Shown: positions 1 through 8,648, numbered from the stretch's first letter. The stretch is 64,000 nucleotides of DNA from Chryseobacterium wanjuense (GCF_900111495.1 NZ_FOIU01000004.1:124001-188000), one strand, 5' to 3'. Notes: generated by a model not told the origin, from the sequence alone. A program made the numbers and translations.

Positions 1-956
1 AGGAAGGCTTTACAGAAAACAAAAACAAGTTTTTTGATTTACTTACTCCATATATTGAGAAAGAATTTAAGAATTTAAACCTTGACATAAAAGAATATGA
101 ATTGGATTCACTAATTCCATTCCAGAGGTTTGTGACTCATGTTGATATATCTTTATTAAAAGGAACATCAGATGAATTAAATATTGATGCTTTTAAAAAG
201 TGGAGACCGGAATTTGCTGATGCCGAATTTATTTTAGAAGAAGATGGAAAATACATTACCGAACGTGAAGTAGAAAAAATGTCCAAATCAAAATACAACG
301 TTGTAAACCCTGATGACATCTGTAATGAATATGGAGCAGATGGTTTAAGGTTGTATGAAATGTTCTTAGGTCCGCTAGAGCAATCCAAACCTTGGAACAC
401 GCAAGGACTGAGTGGTGTTTACGGTTTCCTGAAAAAATTCTGGAATCTTTATTTTAATGGAGAAAATTTTGAAGTTTCAGACGAAGAACCTACAAAAGCC
501 GAATATAAAGTATTGCATACATTAATAAAGAAGGTAGTTTACGACATCGAAAACTTCTCTTTCAACACGTCTGTATCTTCATTTATGATCGCTGTAAATG
601 AATTACAAAAAATAAAATGTAACAAACGCAATATTTTGGAACCTTTAGCCGTTATCATCTCTCCTTATGCCCCGCACATTTGTGAAGAGCTTTGGAGTTT
701 GCTGGGTCATGATACTTCTGTCGAATTCGAGAAATTCCCTGTGCTGAACGAGGATTATCTAGTAGAAGACGAAATAGAATATCCGGTGAGTGTAAACGGA
801 AGAACAAAGTTTAAAATATCCCTATCTGCTCAGTTATCTCCGAAGGAAGTGGAGGATTTGGTGATAAATGATGAGAAAATGCAACAGATTCTGGAAGGAA
901 AAGCGCCGAAAAAAATCATTGTAGTGCCTCACAGAATTGTGAATATCGTAATTTAA
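1..956 (+). CDS. leuS: Leucine--tRNA ligase, C-terminal part (5' end outside the window)
   Basis: Charges tRNA-Leu with leucine in the cytoplasm. The frame is open from base 3, so the gene starts before the window; the first ATG at 102 is internal. The class I signature KMSKSK is at codons near 276-293, followed by the conserved stretch with NVVNPDDICNEYGADGLRLY and then the anticodon-binding helical domain (including PYAPHICEELW) and the short C-terminal domain. About 317 residues are visible, the last third of a usual enzyme of about 930 residues. The stop at 954-956 is followed by a 240-base AT-rich gap before exbB. Identification is firm; the N-terminal catalytic and editing domains cannot be inspected. 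Confidence 0.96.
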   Translation, partial: EGFTENKNKFFDLLTPYIEKEFKNLNLDIKEYELDSLIPFQRFVTHVDISLLKGTSDELNIDAFKKWRPEFADAEFILEEDGKYITEREVEKMSKSKYNVVNPDDICNEYGADGLRLYEMFLGPLEQSKPWNTQGLSGVYGFLKKFWNLYFNGENFEVSDEEPTKAEYKVLHTLIKKVVYDIENFSFNTSVSSFMIAVNELQKIKCNKRNILEPLAVIISPYAPHICEELWSLLGHDTSVEFEKFPVLNEDYLVEDEIEYPVSVNGRTKFKISLSAQLSPKEVEDLVINDEKMQQILEGKAPKKIIVVPHRIVNIVI

Positions 957-1197
957 AAAAAAATTAACATTGGCAAATTAAAAAAAATGAGGGTCTTATT
1001 TTTTTAATTTTTTAACGTAAATGTTAAAATTAAGGATTATTGCCAAAAAAAGAGAAAATAATTATAATATCGAAAGTGTATTAAAATTTCCTTGTCAAAA
1101 AAAAGGCAAATGTTTATTTAAGACTCTTGCATTTTAATTATTTTTGCCTTTAATTTACACCTTGTAAAATTTTTAAAACAATATAATTTAGTTAAAT
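957..1197. other. AT-rich intergenic region upstream of the exbB operon
   Basis: No gene is visible. A TATTTTTG box at 1139-1146 matches the flavobacterial -7 consensus TAnnTTTG and is the likely promoter of the exbB-exbD-exbD-tonB operon, leaving a leader of about 45 bases. No convincing -33 TTTG lies at the expected spacing, so the promoter call is tentative. No clear leuS terminator hairpin was found. Confidence 0.4.
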
Positions 1198-2061
1198 ATG
1201 GAAATGAATGTTTCAAAAAATGATGAGCAAGTAGTTGCTAGAAAAGCAGGAGGTTTAAACCCAGCTTTAATTATTCCTATTCTATTTATTATAGGAGTTT
1301 GTATTTATTTATTCGTTCTTGGTAACCCAGGAAACTTCAAAGATGCAGAAAAACTAGGAGGCGGATCTGTGGCTTTTTCAAGTGTTGAAGGAAAAGACAT
1401 TCATCCAGAATCGTTCTTAGGGATTATCTACAAAGGAGGAGTAATCGTACCAATATTGATTACTTTCATGATCACGGTAATCGTTTTCTCTTTCGAAAGA
1501 TATTTCGTTCTTAGCAAAGCTGCTGGAAAAGGAAACCTAGACAACTTCGTAGTACAGGTAAGAAGCTTACTAAACCAAAACAAAATCGACGAAGCTTTAG
1601 AAGAGTGCGACAGACAACAAGGTTCTGTAGGTAACGTAGTGAAAGAAGGTCTTACTACTTACAAAGCTCTTTCTCATGATACTACTTTAAATAAGGAGCA
1701 AAAAATGGTAGCTCTGAACAAAGCTATCGAAGAAGCTACTACTCTTGAGATGCCAATGCTTGAGAAAAACATGATGATCCTTTCTACTTTAGGTACTGTT
1801 GCAACGTTAGTAGCACTTTTAGGTACTGTAATCGGGATGATCAAGGCGTTCTTTGCATTAGGTTCAGGAGGTGGTACTCCAGATGCGGCTGCACTTTCTA
1901 CAGGTATCTCTGAAGCCTTGATTAACACGGCTTTAGGTATTGGTACTTCAGCAATCGCTATCATCCTTTATAACTTCTTTACTTCTAAAATTGATGGATT
2001 AACTTACAAGATCGACGAGATCGCAATGAGTATCCAACAATCTTTCGCTGAATTCAACTAA
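1198..2061 (+). CDS. exbB: ExbB/TolQ/MotA-family proton channel protein
   Basis: Inner-membrane channel subunit that uses the proton motive force to energise TonB. The 287-residue protein has hydrophobic segments near residues 20-41, 80-103, 195-220 and 240-262, with the family hallmark in the third (LGTVATLVALLGTVIGMIKAF) and the glycine-rich fourth (ALGIGTSAIAIILYNFF). The first segment and the insert after it are an N-terminal extension that is common in Bacteroidota ExbB. It is the first gene of an operon with two exbD genes and tonB, spaced 59, 11 and 24 bases, so the four proteins probably form one Ton complex serving outer-membrane SusC/TonB-dependent receptors. A second ATG four codons in (MNVSK) is an alternative start. 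Confidence 0.93.
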   Translation: MEMNVSKNDEQVVARKAGGLNPALIIPILFIIGVCIYLFVLGNPGNFKDAEKLGGGSVAFSSVEGKDIHPESFLGIIYKGGVIVPILITFMITVIVFSFERYFVLSKAAGKGNLDNFVVQVRSLLNQNKIDEALEECDRQQGSVGNVVKEGLTTYKALSHDTTLNKEQKMVALNKAIEEATTLEMPMLEKNMMILSTLGTVATLVALLGTVIGMIKAFFALGSGGGTPDAAALSTGISEALINTALGIGTSAIAIILYNFFTSKIDGLTYKIDEIAMSIQQSFAEFN

Positions 2062-2120
2062 GAATTAGCAAGATATTTGCATTAAGTAAAAAGAAGTTTA
2101 ATTAAAAATCATTAATAATA

Positions 2121-2729
2121 ATGGCGAGAGTCAAACCTAAAAGACATGGAGTAGTGACGGATATGACGGCAATGTGTGACGTTGCGTTCCTACTACTTAC
2201 GTTCTTTATCTTGACCACTCAGTTTAAAAAACCTGACGTGGAGCAGATCAAACCGCCATCTTCAATATCAGAGAAGTTACTTCCTGATGCAAGTTTGATG
2301 ACTATCAACGCTACTCCGGACGGAAAATTTTATTTCCAGCCGGTAGAAAATGCATCCGAAAGACTTCAGCTTTTAGACAACATGGGACAAAAGTACGGTG
2401 TTACTTTTGACAACAACGAAAAAGCTGCATTCCAAAAAGTACAAGCAATCGGGGTTCCTATGAACCAACTGAAAAGCTTCTTGGATTTGCCGGAAGATGA
2501 GCAGAAGAATTTTAGAAGTCCTAAAGGAATTCCTATGGACAGTACAAATAAGCAATTAGTAGATTGGGTAGAGCAGAGTTTAAAAGTAAACCCTGAGTAC
2601 AAACTAGCTATCAAAGGTGACGTTAGTACAGAATATCCAAAAGTTAAAAGCCTATTTGAAGGTTTAAGAGATATTGATTTTCTTAAATTTTGGTTGATTA
2701 CATCACAAGAAGGTAAACCTAACGAATAA
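2121..2729 (+). CDS. exbD: ExbD/TolR-family biopolymer transport protein (first copy)
   Basis: Accessory subunit of the ExbB proton channel. The 202-residue protein has a short cytoplasmic N-terminus, one membrane helix near residues 19-34 (VAFLLLTFFILTT) and a periplasmic domain. Asp20 in the TAMCDVAFLLL stretch matches the proton-carrying aspartate of the family. It is longer than the E. coli protein (141 residues), mainly through an insert between residues about 75 and 150. It differs clearly from the second ExbD just downstream, so this is a heteromeric pair rather than a recent duplicate. Such exbB-exbD-exbD-tonB arrangements are usual in Bacteroidota. Confidence 0.92.
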   Translation: MARVKPKRHGVVTDMTAMCDVAFLLLTFFILTTQFKKPDVEQIKPPSSISEKLLPDASLMTINATPDGKFYFQPVENASERLQLLDNMGQKYGVTFDNNEKAAFQKVQAIGVPMNQLKSFLDLPEDEQKNFRSPKGIPMDSTNKQLVDWVEQSLKVNPEYKLAIKGDVSTEYPKVKSLFEGLRDIDFLKFWLITSQEGKPNE

Positions 2730-2740
2730 TATCGATAGAA

Positions 2741-3313
2741 ATGGCAGAAGTACAAGTACAGGAAAAGGGCGCCAAAGGCGGCAAGGTACGTTCCAAGAAG
2801 CAGAGTACCAGAGTTGATATGACTCCGATGGTGGACTTGGGTTTTCTATTGATTACCTTCTTTATGTTCACAACCACATTCTCTAAACCGAATGTAATGG
2901 ATTTGGGTCTTCCGGCAAAACCGAAAGATAAAGATAAAAAACCACCTCCAACAGAAATTAAACTTTCTAACTCTATCTCTCTTTTATTAGGGAAGAACAA
3001 TAAAATTTACTGGCACCAACAAGATAATACATCTTTAACGGATCAGAATCTTAATGAAACTTCTTTCGATAGAGAAGGAATTAGAAAAGTTATTGAGCAG
3101 GCAAAAGCAAACGCGGCTGATAGATCTAAGTTTACTGTGATTATCAAACCGACTGACGATGCTGTATATAAAAACTTCGTAGATATTCTAGACGAAATGG
3201 CTATTACTAAGAGTGAGCAGTACGGTGTTACTGATCTTAAGCCTTGGGAAAAAGCTATTTACGATAGAAAAGTAGGTAACTCAGGAGCTCCTGCAGCACC
3301 GGCTACTAAGTAA
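2741..3313 (+). CDS. exbD: ExbD/TolR-family biopolymer transport protein (second copy)
   Basis: Second ExbD subunit of the Ton system, 190 residues, 11 bases after the first. A basic N-terminus (KGGKVRSKKQSTR) precedes a single membrane helix near residues 32-47, with Asp32 in TPMVDLGFLLITFF at the position of the family's functional aspartate. The C-terminus ends in an Ala/Pro-rich tail. The shared motif (TxMxD + LLITFF) with the upstream copy shows common ancestry, but the periplasmic parts differ strongly. It probably pairs with the first ExbD around the ExbB pentamer. Confidence 0.92.
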   Translation: MAEVQVQEKGAKGGKVRSKKQSTRVDMTPMVDLGFLLITFFMFTTTFSKPNVMDLGLPAKPKDKDKKPPPTEIKLSNSISLLLGKNNKIYWHQQDNTSLTDQNLNETSFDREGIRKVIEQAKANAADRSKFTVIIKPTDDAVYKNFVDILDEMAITKSEQYGVTDLKPWEKAIYDRKVGNSGAPAAPATK

Positions 3314-3337
3314 TTTAAACCATAAAATTGTAAATCT

Positions 3338-4180
3338 ATGGCAAATGAAAATGCATACGATCCAAGTCTTACATTAGACGAGATTGTATTTGAAAATAGA
3401 AACAAGGAATATGGTGCATACGATTTAAGACATCAGTATCCAAAACTTTTGACAAAATCTTTCATCGTTGGAACAGCATTATTCCTTATTGCGGCATTGT
3501 CTCCTTTCATTTATCTTACTATTAAGAGACTTACAGAACCGCCTAAGCAAGAAGTAAAGGCAGATCTTGTAGAGATTCTTCAGGAAGATAAAGTTTTAGA
3601 ACAGCCGAAAGAAGAAGAACCACCTCCACCACCTCCACCTCCAAAAGAGGAAGAGAAAATTGAAATTATTCAGAACGTGGTTCCGGAGCCTGTAAAAGCT
3701 CCTAAGATCGAAACTCCACCACCGCCAATTTCTAAGCAGTTAGAAACTACGACTGGTTTGGTGAATCAGGAAGGTGTAAAAGCTCCGGCTTATACTCCAC
3801 CGCCACCGCCACCGTCTACAGGTACTAAGGCTTCAACAGTAGAAGTTAAGCCTCAGGTGACTAATGACGTATATGAGTCTGTAGACCAGGCAGCTGATTT
3901 TAGCTCAGGTGGTATCAACGGATTTAGATCTAAATTCATGGATAACTTTGATAACTCTTCTGTAGAAGGAGAAGGGACTTTAAGTACTGAAATCACTTTC
4001 GTTGTAGAAAGAGATGGATCTTTAAGTCAGGTTAAAGCTTCTGGTTCTAATTCAGATTTCAACAGAGAAGCTGAAAGAACTGTTAAGAGTATCAAAACTA
4101 AGTGGATTCCTGGTAAAGTTAACGGACAACCGGTTCGTTCTCGTTTCCGTTTCCCTGTTAAGATGAATTTCGAAGGATAA
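3338..4180 (+). CDS. tonB: TonB family energy transducer
   Basis: Links ExbB/ExbD to outer-membrane TonB-dependent transporters. The 280-residue protein has a cytoplasmic N-terminus of about 40 residues, a membrane helix near 41-63, a proline-rich periplasmic spacer (a run of eight prolines near 93-100 and further Pro/Glu/Lys blocks to about 165), and a C-terminal TonB domain from about residue 195 (FVVERDGSLSQVKASGS...). The long N-terminal cytoplasmic part, with KEYGAYDLR, is typical of the Bacteroidota type, in contrast to E. coli TonB. It is the last gene of the exbB operon and is followed by a strong terminator. Confidence 0.94.
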   Translation: MANENAYDPSLTLDEIVFENRNKEYGAYDLRHQYPKLLTKSFIVGTALFLIAALSPFIYLTIKRLTEPPKQEVKADLVEILQEDKVLEQPKEEEPPPPPPPPKEEEKIEIIQNVVPEPVKAPKIETPPPPISKQLETTTGLVNQEGVKAPAYTPPPPPPSTGTKASTVEVKPQVTNDVYESVDQAADFSSGGINGFRSKFMDNFDNSSVEGEGTLSTEITFVVERDGSLSQVKASGSNSDFNREAERTVKSIKTKWIPGKVNGQPVRSRFRFPVKMNFEG

Positions 4181-4202
4181 TTTTATCTTTAAATAATAAT
4201 TA

Positions 4203-4231
4203 AAAAAGAGAAGCTTATGCTTCTCTTTTTA
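4203..4231 (+). terminator. Rho-independent terminator after tonB
   Basis: The stem AAAAGAGAAGC / GCTTCTCTTTT with loop TTAT is perfect over 11 pairs and runs into a T-rich tract. It closes the exbB-exbD-exbD-tonB operon. Confidence 0.85.
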
Positions 4232-4253
4232 TTTTTTTTGGTATTTTTGTTAT

Positions 4254-4451
4254 ATGATGTTCAATTGGTTATCCCTAGTTACGGGATTGTTTTATATCGT
4301 TCTGGGAATTGTAGTTATTATCTACAAATTTTTCTTTACAATTCTGGATCCTGGAGTTGCCTATGCGTTAGGTGCACTTCTGATTCTTTATGGTATTTTC
4401 AGAATTTACAGAGCGATTTTGAGATTAAAAAATTCAGGAAATGAAAAATAG
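4254..4451 (+). CDS. Small two-helix membrane protein of unknown function
   Basis: A 65-residue protein with two hydrophobic segments, near residues 8-27 and 33-53, and a short basic tail; I do not recognise a named family. The gene overlaps the start of the next gene by 11 bases (stop at 4449-4451, next ATG at 4441), which suggests translational coupling with the PstS-like lipoprotein. A TATTTTTG promoter-like box at 4242-4249 ends only four bases before the ATG, so the transcript may be nearly leaderless. A longer frame starting at 4217 on the same strand is out of phase, has no such support and begins inside the terminator, so I rejected it. Confidence 0.75.
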   Translation: MMFNWLSLVTGLFYIVLGIVVIIYKFFFTILDPGVAYALGALLILYGIFRIYRAILRLKNSGNEK

Positions 4452-5313
4452 TGTTAAACTCGTAATACTATTTTTTCTTAGTATTATAGCAGTAAGCTGC
4501 AAAAATGAAGACAAATCTCCGTCTTATCACAAAGGAGAAATGACCATTTTTACCGATGAGTCCTTTAAAAGCGTTACAGAAGCGTTAGCGGATGGTTATA
4601 TGATTAATTATCCTGAGACAAAAATCAAAGTTGTTACAAAAAAAGAAGATTTAGGTTTTATCGATTTATTAAAAGATAAGGCCAGAATTATTGTCATGTC
4701 CAGAAACCTGTCTCCTGAGGAAATTAAAACGTATGAAGAACAGGTAGATCTAAAATTTTTACCGGCCAGGTTTGCTGCAGATGCTGTGGTTTTTATCGTT
4801 CCGAAAGATTCTCCGAAAGAGAGTATTTCTATGGAAGAAATTGCACAGGGAATGCAGTCGGATAATAAAGAATTTATCTTCGACGGAGCGAATTCAAGTA
4901 ACTTGAATTTTGTTGCACAAAAGCTTAAAAAACAGCCGAAAGAATTAAAATTCTCCGTGATTCCGGGGAGTAAAAATATTATTGAGGAATTAAGTAAATA
5001 TCCTAATAAAATTGGTGTGATCGGGCTCAATACATTCAGTCGCCCTTATGATAAAGAATCTGAGGAATTGAGAAGTATGGTAAAAATTCTTCCTGTGGAA
5101 AGCAAAGGAAAATTATACAATACAGATTCCGAAAATCTTCGCAAAATGAACTATCCTTTCACAAGAGTACTTTATTTTTTAACCAATGAAGGAAATTTTA
5201 ATATTGCCAACGGTTTTATAAGATATTCTTGTACACAATTAGGACAAATGATCGTTCAAAAAGAAGGCTTACAACCATACAATTTGTACAGAAGAGAGGT
5301 GCAAATGCGTTAA
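4441..5313 (+). CDS. PstS-like substrate-binding lipoprotein
   Basis: Probable periplasmic-binding-protein-like lipoprotein, 290 residues. A lipobox ends at Cys20 (IIAVSC), so it should be membrane-anchored after signal peptidase II cleavage. The mature protein starts with MTIFTDESFKSVTEALADGY, like the phosphate-binding PstS fold, and includes ADAVVFIVPKDSP, also typical of this group. No ABC permease or ATPase genes are nearby, so uptake of phosphate is unproven; the protein may work with the Ton system upstream or have another role. It is translationally coupled to the small membrane protein. Family assignment is fairly sure, the ligand unknown. Confidence 0.75.
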   Translation: MKNSVKLVILFFLSIIAVSCKNEDKSPSYHKGEMTIFTDESFKSVTEALADGYMINYPETKIKVVTKKEDLGFIDLLKDKARIIVMSRNLSPEEIKTYEEQVDLKFLPARFAADAVVFIVPKDSPKESISMEEIAQGMQSDNKEFIFDGANSSNLNFVAQKLKKQPKELKFSVIPGSKNIIEELSKYPNKIGVIGLNTFSRPYDKESEELRSMVKILPVESKGKLYNTDSENLRKMNYPFTRVLYFLTNEGNFNIANGFIRYSCTQLGQMIVQKEGLQPYNLYRREVQMR

Positions 5314-5402
5314 AAAAATATTAAATTAACTTTTTTATCATAATAACTACACTATTTTGGTCTAAAAATTGTGTATAAAATAACTTGATTTATAAATATA
5401 AA

Positions 5403-7052
5403 ATGAAAGATATAATGAATATGAATGTAAAGAAGATTGCTTTTGGAGCAGCTGTGGTGTTTTTTACCAACTTTACCTTTGCGCAGACCGTACAGGATGG
5501 TATCAATAGTATTGATAGTGATAAGTATGCTCAAGCAAAAACTAATTTTACGAACATGATCGCGAAGGAGCCAAGTGCTGAAAATTATTTCTATTTAGGA
5601 AATACATATTTGAAGCAGGTGGATCCGGACTTTGCGGCGGCTACAGAAAACTTTAACAAAGGTATTGCGGCAGACAGCAAAAGCTATTTAAATAAAATCG
5701 GTTTGGCAGCTGTAAAACTTGGTAAAGGTGATAAAAATGCAATTGCTGAAATCCAGAAAGTTGTAACAGATTCTAAAGAAAAAGATGCGGAAGTATTGTT
5801 CAGGGCTGCTGAAGCTTTAACATTATTTGAAAAAAATAACTCTCCTGACTTAGCGATTCAATTTTTGAATAAAGCTATTGAAAGAGCTGAAAAGAAAGGA
5901 GTTCCTGCTCATTACTATTATACTTTAGGAGATGCTTACAGACTGAAAAGAATGCCTGGTGATGCGATGACAGCTTATGAAAAAGCATTACCTCTTGCTA
6001 AAAATAAAGCATCGGTGTATACAAGAATCGGTTCTTTATGGATGGCTGCACAACAATGGCAACAAGCAAAAACAAATATTGAGAAGGCAATCGCTACAGA
6101 TCCGTCTTATGCACCGGCTTACAAAGTAATGGCGGCATATGATATCAGATATCAGCAAAATGCAAAAGCGACACAAGACCTTATCAACTATACAAAATAT
6201 GCTGATGAAGACCCATATACGCAATTAGAGATTTCTAAGCTTTATTTTACAAACGAAGATTATGCAAACTCTAAGCAGGTTTTAGATAAAATCTTTGATA
6301 AAATTAATGATCCGATTAAGTTTAAATTAAGAGCTTATCAATTATATGCTGACGGTAAATACGCTGAAGCAAAACAAAATATGGATAACTTCGTTTCTCA
6401 GGCTGATAAAGCAAGAGTACAGCCTGCAGATCAGGGTCTGCAAGGTTTGATCGCTGCAGGATTGGCTAAAACGGAAACGGATGCTGCTAAAAAATCTGCA
6501 TTGACAGCTGAAGCTCAGCAAAAAATTGCTATCGCAAAAGCTGCTAAGGATGAAACGATGAAGTGGGATATGGAATTGGCTAAAATCGCAGGAGGAGGTG
6601 CTTCTCAGGCTGATATAGATGCAGGACCTACAAACCCGACTATCGAAGGTTTAAAACAAAAAGTTGCGGCTAATGCTCAAGATACAGATTCATTATTTAA
6701 GTTGGCAACAGCTTATCAGGATGCCAAAAACTGGAACGGAGCTATTGTAACTTGGCAGAAAATGAATACACTTCTTCCTGATTGGGCACCTGGATACTAC
6801 AGTTTAGGATATTCTTATCAGCAGGCTGGTAATAATGATGCTGCTAAAATTGCTTATGAGAAATTTATTTCTACCGTAAAACCGGCAGAGCAGGAAGCAA
6901 ACAAACAGACATTGGCATATGCTTACTTTGCCGTTGCATACATGAGCAAAGATTCTGATATGGCAAAAGCTAAAGACTATGTTGCTAAATCTCTTCAGTT
7001 GGATCCTTCTTATCAGGATGCAGTGAAATTAAATGCAGAGATCAACAAATAA
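5403..7052 (+). CDS. Secreted tetratricopeptide-repeat protein
   Basis: A 549-residue exported protein with repeated TPR-type helical pairs along its length, for example YFYLGNTYLKQ, HYYYTLGDAYRLKRMPGDAM, VYTRIGSLWMAAQQWQQAK and GYYSLGYSYQQAGNNDAAK. A signal peptide (MNVKKIAFGAAVVFFTNFTFAQ) ends in the AQ typical of flavobacterial exported proteins. In-frame ATGs at 5385, 5403, 5415 and 5421 all precede the signal peptide; 5403 is a compromise and the true start is uncertain within 36 bases. TPR arrays scaffold protein complexes; the partner is not evident. The gene has its own terminator, which overlaps the promoter of bshB1. Confidence 0.85.
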   Translation: MKDIMNMNVKKIAFGAAVVFFTNFTFAQTVQDGINSIDSDKYAQAKTNFTNMIAKEPSAENYFYLGNTYLKQVDPDFAAATENFNKGIAADSKSYLNKIGLAAVKLGKGDKNAIAEIQKVVTDSKEKDAEVLFRAAEALTLFEKNNSPDLAIQFLNKAIERAEKKGVPAHYYYTLGDAYRLKRMPGDAMTAYEKALPLAKNKASVYTRIGSLWMAAQQWQQAKTNIEKAIATDPSYAPAYKVMAAYDIRYQQNAKATQDLINYTKYADEDPYTQLEISKLYFTNEDYANSKQVLDKIFDKINDPIKFKLRAYQLYADGKYAEAKQNMDNFVSQADKARVQPADQGLQGLIAAGLAKTETDAAKKSALTAEAQQKIAIAKAAKDETMKWDMELAKIAGGGASQADIDAGPTNPTIEGLKQKVAANAQDTDSLFKLATAYQDAKNWNGAIVTWQKMNTLLPDWAPGYYSLGYSYQQAGNNDAAKIAYEKFISTVKPAEQEANKQTLAYAYFAVAYMSKDSDMAKAKDYVAKSLQLDPSYQDAVKLNAEINK

Positions 7053-7076
7053 TTTAAATAGTAAATTATAGATATT

Positions 7077-7110
7077 AAAACTTCCCATTCGTAATGTTTG
7101 GGAAGTTTTT
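7077..7110 (+). terminator. Terminator after the TPR gene
   Basis: The stem AAAACTTCCCA / TGGGAAGTTTT with an 11-base loop is followed by T residues. The right arm contains the -33 element of the bshB1 promoter, so the two signals share sequence. Confidence 0.8.
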
Positions 7111-7128
7111 GTTTAAATCTTATCTTTG
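7097..7128 (+). promoter_or_regulatory. Promoter of bshB1
   Basis: TTTG at 7097-7100, a 20-base spacer, and TATCTTTG at 7121-7128 match the flavobacterial consensus closely. The -7 box ends five bases before the chosen ATG at 7134, implying a very short or absent 5' leader. Confidence 0.7.
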
Positions 7129-7133
7129 AAAAT

Positions 7134-7853
7134 ATGAAAACAGATATACTTGCTTTTGGAGCACATCCTGATGATGTAGAGCTGGGATGTGGCGGAACTA
7201 TTGCCAAAATGGTTTCGGAAGGTAAAAACTGCGTTATCGTAGATCTTACAAGAGGTGAGCTCGGAACAAGAGGAACCGACGAAACAAGAAAAGTGGAGGC
7301 GATGGATGCCGCAAAAATTTTGGGAGTTTCCGCCAGGGAAAATCTTGGAATGAAGGATGGCTTTCTGGTGAATTCTGAAGAATATCAAATGAAGATCGTA
7401 AAAATGATCCGCAAATACAGGCCTGAAATCGTCTTAGCCAATGCGATTGATGATAGACATCCGGATCATGCAAAAGGAGCGAAATTAGTGTCAGATGCGT
7501 GCTTTTTAGCAGGGCTGAGGAAAATTGAAACAGTTTTTGATGGCGAAAATCAGGAGGTCTGGAGACCTAAGCATATTTTCCATTATATTCAATGGAAAAA
7601 TATCGAGCCGGAATTCGTGATTGATATCTCAGAACATCTGGACAAAAAGATTGAAGCTTGTATGGCCTTCAAAACCCAGTTTTATGATCCGACTTCCAAA
7701 GAGCCGGTGACTCCAATTGCCACAAAAGATTTTTATGAAAGCTTAACTTACCGTGCTCAGGATTTAGGAAGACTTTCGGGAGTGACTTATGCTGAGGGAT
7801 TTACGTCTGAAAAGCTGATTGCACTGAAAAATTTTGATGGAATAGTTTGGTAA
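7134..7853 (+). CDS. bshB1: Bacillithiol biosynthesis deacetylase BshB1
   Basis: Removes the acetyl group from GlcNAc-malate in bacillithiol synthesis, a cytoplasmic zinc enzyme of the PIG-L/LmbE family. The motif AHPDDVELGCGG near residues 9-20 holds the metal-binding His-Asp-Asp, and DDRHPDHAKGAKLV supplies the second histidine motif. The product of 239 residues fits the family length. An upstream start at 7098 would add 12 residues but lies inside the terminator and upstream of the promoter box, so ATG 7134 is preferred. Bacillithiol genes bshA and bshC are not in the window. Confidence 0.92.
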   Translation: MKTDILAFGAHPDDVELGCGGTIAKMVSEGKNCVIVDLTRGELGTRGTDETRKVEAMDAAKILGVSARENLGMKDGFLVNSEEYQMKIVKMIRKYRPEIVLANAIDDRHPDHAKGAKLVSDACFLAGLRKIETVFDGENQEVWRPKHIFHYIQWKNIEPEFVIDISEHLDKKIEACMAFKTQFYDPTSKEPVTPIATKDFYESLTYRAQDLGRLSGVTYAEGFTSEKLIALKNFDGIVW

Positions 7854-7876
7854 TTAAAAATTCTTTATTATATTTG
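7846..7876 (+). promoter_or_regulatory. Promoter of tRNA-His
   Basis: TTTG at 7846-7849, inside the last codons of bshB1, a 19-base spacer, and TATATTTG at 7869-7876. The tRNA begins 12-13 bases after the box. Confidence 0.7.
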
Positions 7877-7888
7877 CACACGCAAAAC

Positions 7889-7963
<75 letters not shown>

Positions 7964-7968
7964 CAAAT

Positions 7969-8000
7969 AAAAGTACACTTGTGAAAGTGTACTTTTTTTA
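7969..8000 (+). terminator. Terminator after tRNA-His
   Basis: Stem AAAAGTACACTT / AAGTGTACTTTT with a short GTGA-type loop, followed by a run of T. Confidence 0.85.
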
Positions 8001-8206
8001 TTTCTAACTTCCTTTTTTTGAAATAGTTGATTCAGATTTTTTAACAATTAAAAAGAATAAAATTGTTAAAGTTCGTTAAGGGAAAATGCAACAAGATGTA
8101 AATTGACAGGATAAAAAATCGTTTTTTTTCTTCTTTAAGAATTATTTTAAAACAACTTTTAAATTGAATTTTAGGCTAGTTTTAATTTATTTAAAAATAA
8201 AGGGCA
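8001..8206. other. Intergenic region without a recognisable gene
   Basis: AT-rich spacer between tRNA-His and the convergent DUF3276 gene. A weak inverted repeat AACAATT / AATTGTT lies at about 8043-8067. I see no ORF or RNA gene that can be supported. Confidence 0.5.
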
Positions 8207-8234
8207 TAAAAAAAGCACCTTTTTCAGATGCTTG
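8207..8234 (-). terminator. Terminator of the DUF3276 gene
   Basis: Read on the minus strand, a short stem AAGCA / TGCTT with an 11-base loop is followed by seven T residues, just after the stop codon at 8254. Confidence 0.6.
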
Positions 8235-8253
8235 TGTTTTTAATTATTCTTTT

Positions 8254-8589
8254 TTAGACTTCGTCGTCAGAATCGATCGTATAAGATTTTGATTTGAAGT
8301 CTTTGTCATGTTTTTCTGATATTACATCCTCACCCTTTTCATTAATGATGAATTCTGTGGACTCATTAAACATCTCCTGAAAACTTTTAAAATCCTCCTT
8401 GTATAGGTAAATTTTGTGTTTCTCGAATGTAGCTTCCCCATTCTCCCCGAAGTTCTTTTTACTTTCGGTAATCGTAAGATAATAATCTCCTGCTTTCGTC
8501 TCGCGCACATCAAAGAAATAAGTTCTTCTCCCTGCTTTTAACACCTTCGTGAAAATTTCATTTTCATGGCGTTCCTTGTATTCACTCAT
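8254..8589 (-). CDS. DUF3276 / PUR-family DNA/RNA-binding protein
   Basis: A 111-residue cytoplasmic protein matching the Bacteroidota DUF3276 group, which has the PUR-alpha-like fold. Visible markers are the N-terminal EIFTKVLKAGRRTYFFDVRETKAGDYYLTITESKK, the strand-rich core KHKIYLYKEDFKSFQEMF, and an acidic/basic C-terminal tail ending DSDDEV. PUR domains bind single-stranded DNA or RNA, so a nucleic-acid-binding role is likely, but the target is unknown. It has its own promoter and terminator and is monocistronic. The family is usually strongly expressed and conserved in this phylum. Confidence 0.88.
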   Translation of the reverse strand: MSEYKERHENEIFTKVLKAGRRTYFFDVRETKAGDYYLTITESKKNFGENGEATFEKHKIYLYKEDFKSFQEMFNESTEFIINEKGEDVISEKHDKDFKSKSYTIDSDDEV

Positions 8590-8618
8590 TGTTAGATATT
8601 TTTTAATCTTGTTAAGAA

Positions 8619-8648
8619 CAAATATAAAAGTTTTCTTTTAATCACAAA
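8619..8648 (-). promoter_or_regulatory. Promoter of the DUF3276 gene
   Basis: On the minus strand: TTTG (8648-8645), an 18-base spacer and TATATTTG (8626-8619). The start codon lies 30 bases after the box. Confidence 0.7.

Noticed and set aside
4608..5030. 140-codon open frame on the minus strand inside the PstS-like gene
   Set aside because: A shadow of a gene with clear signal peptide and fold on the other strand.
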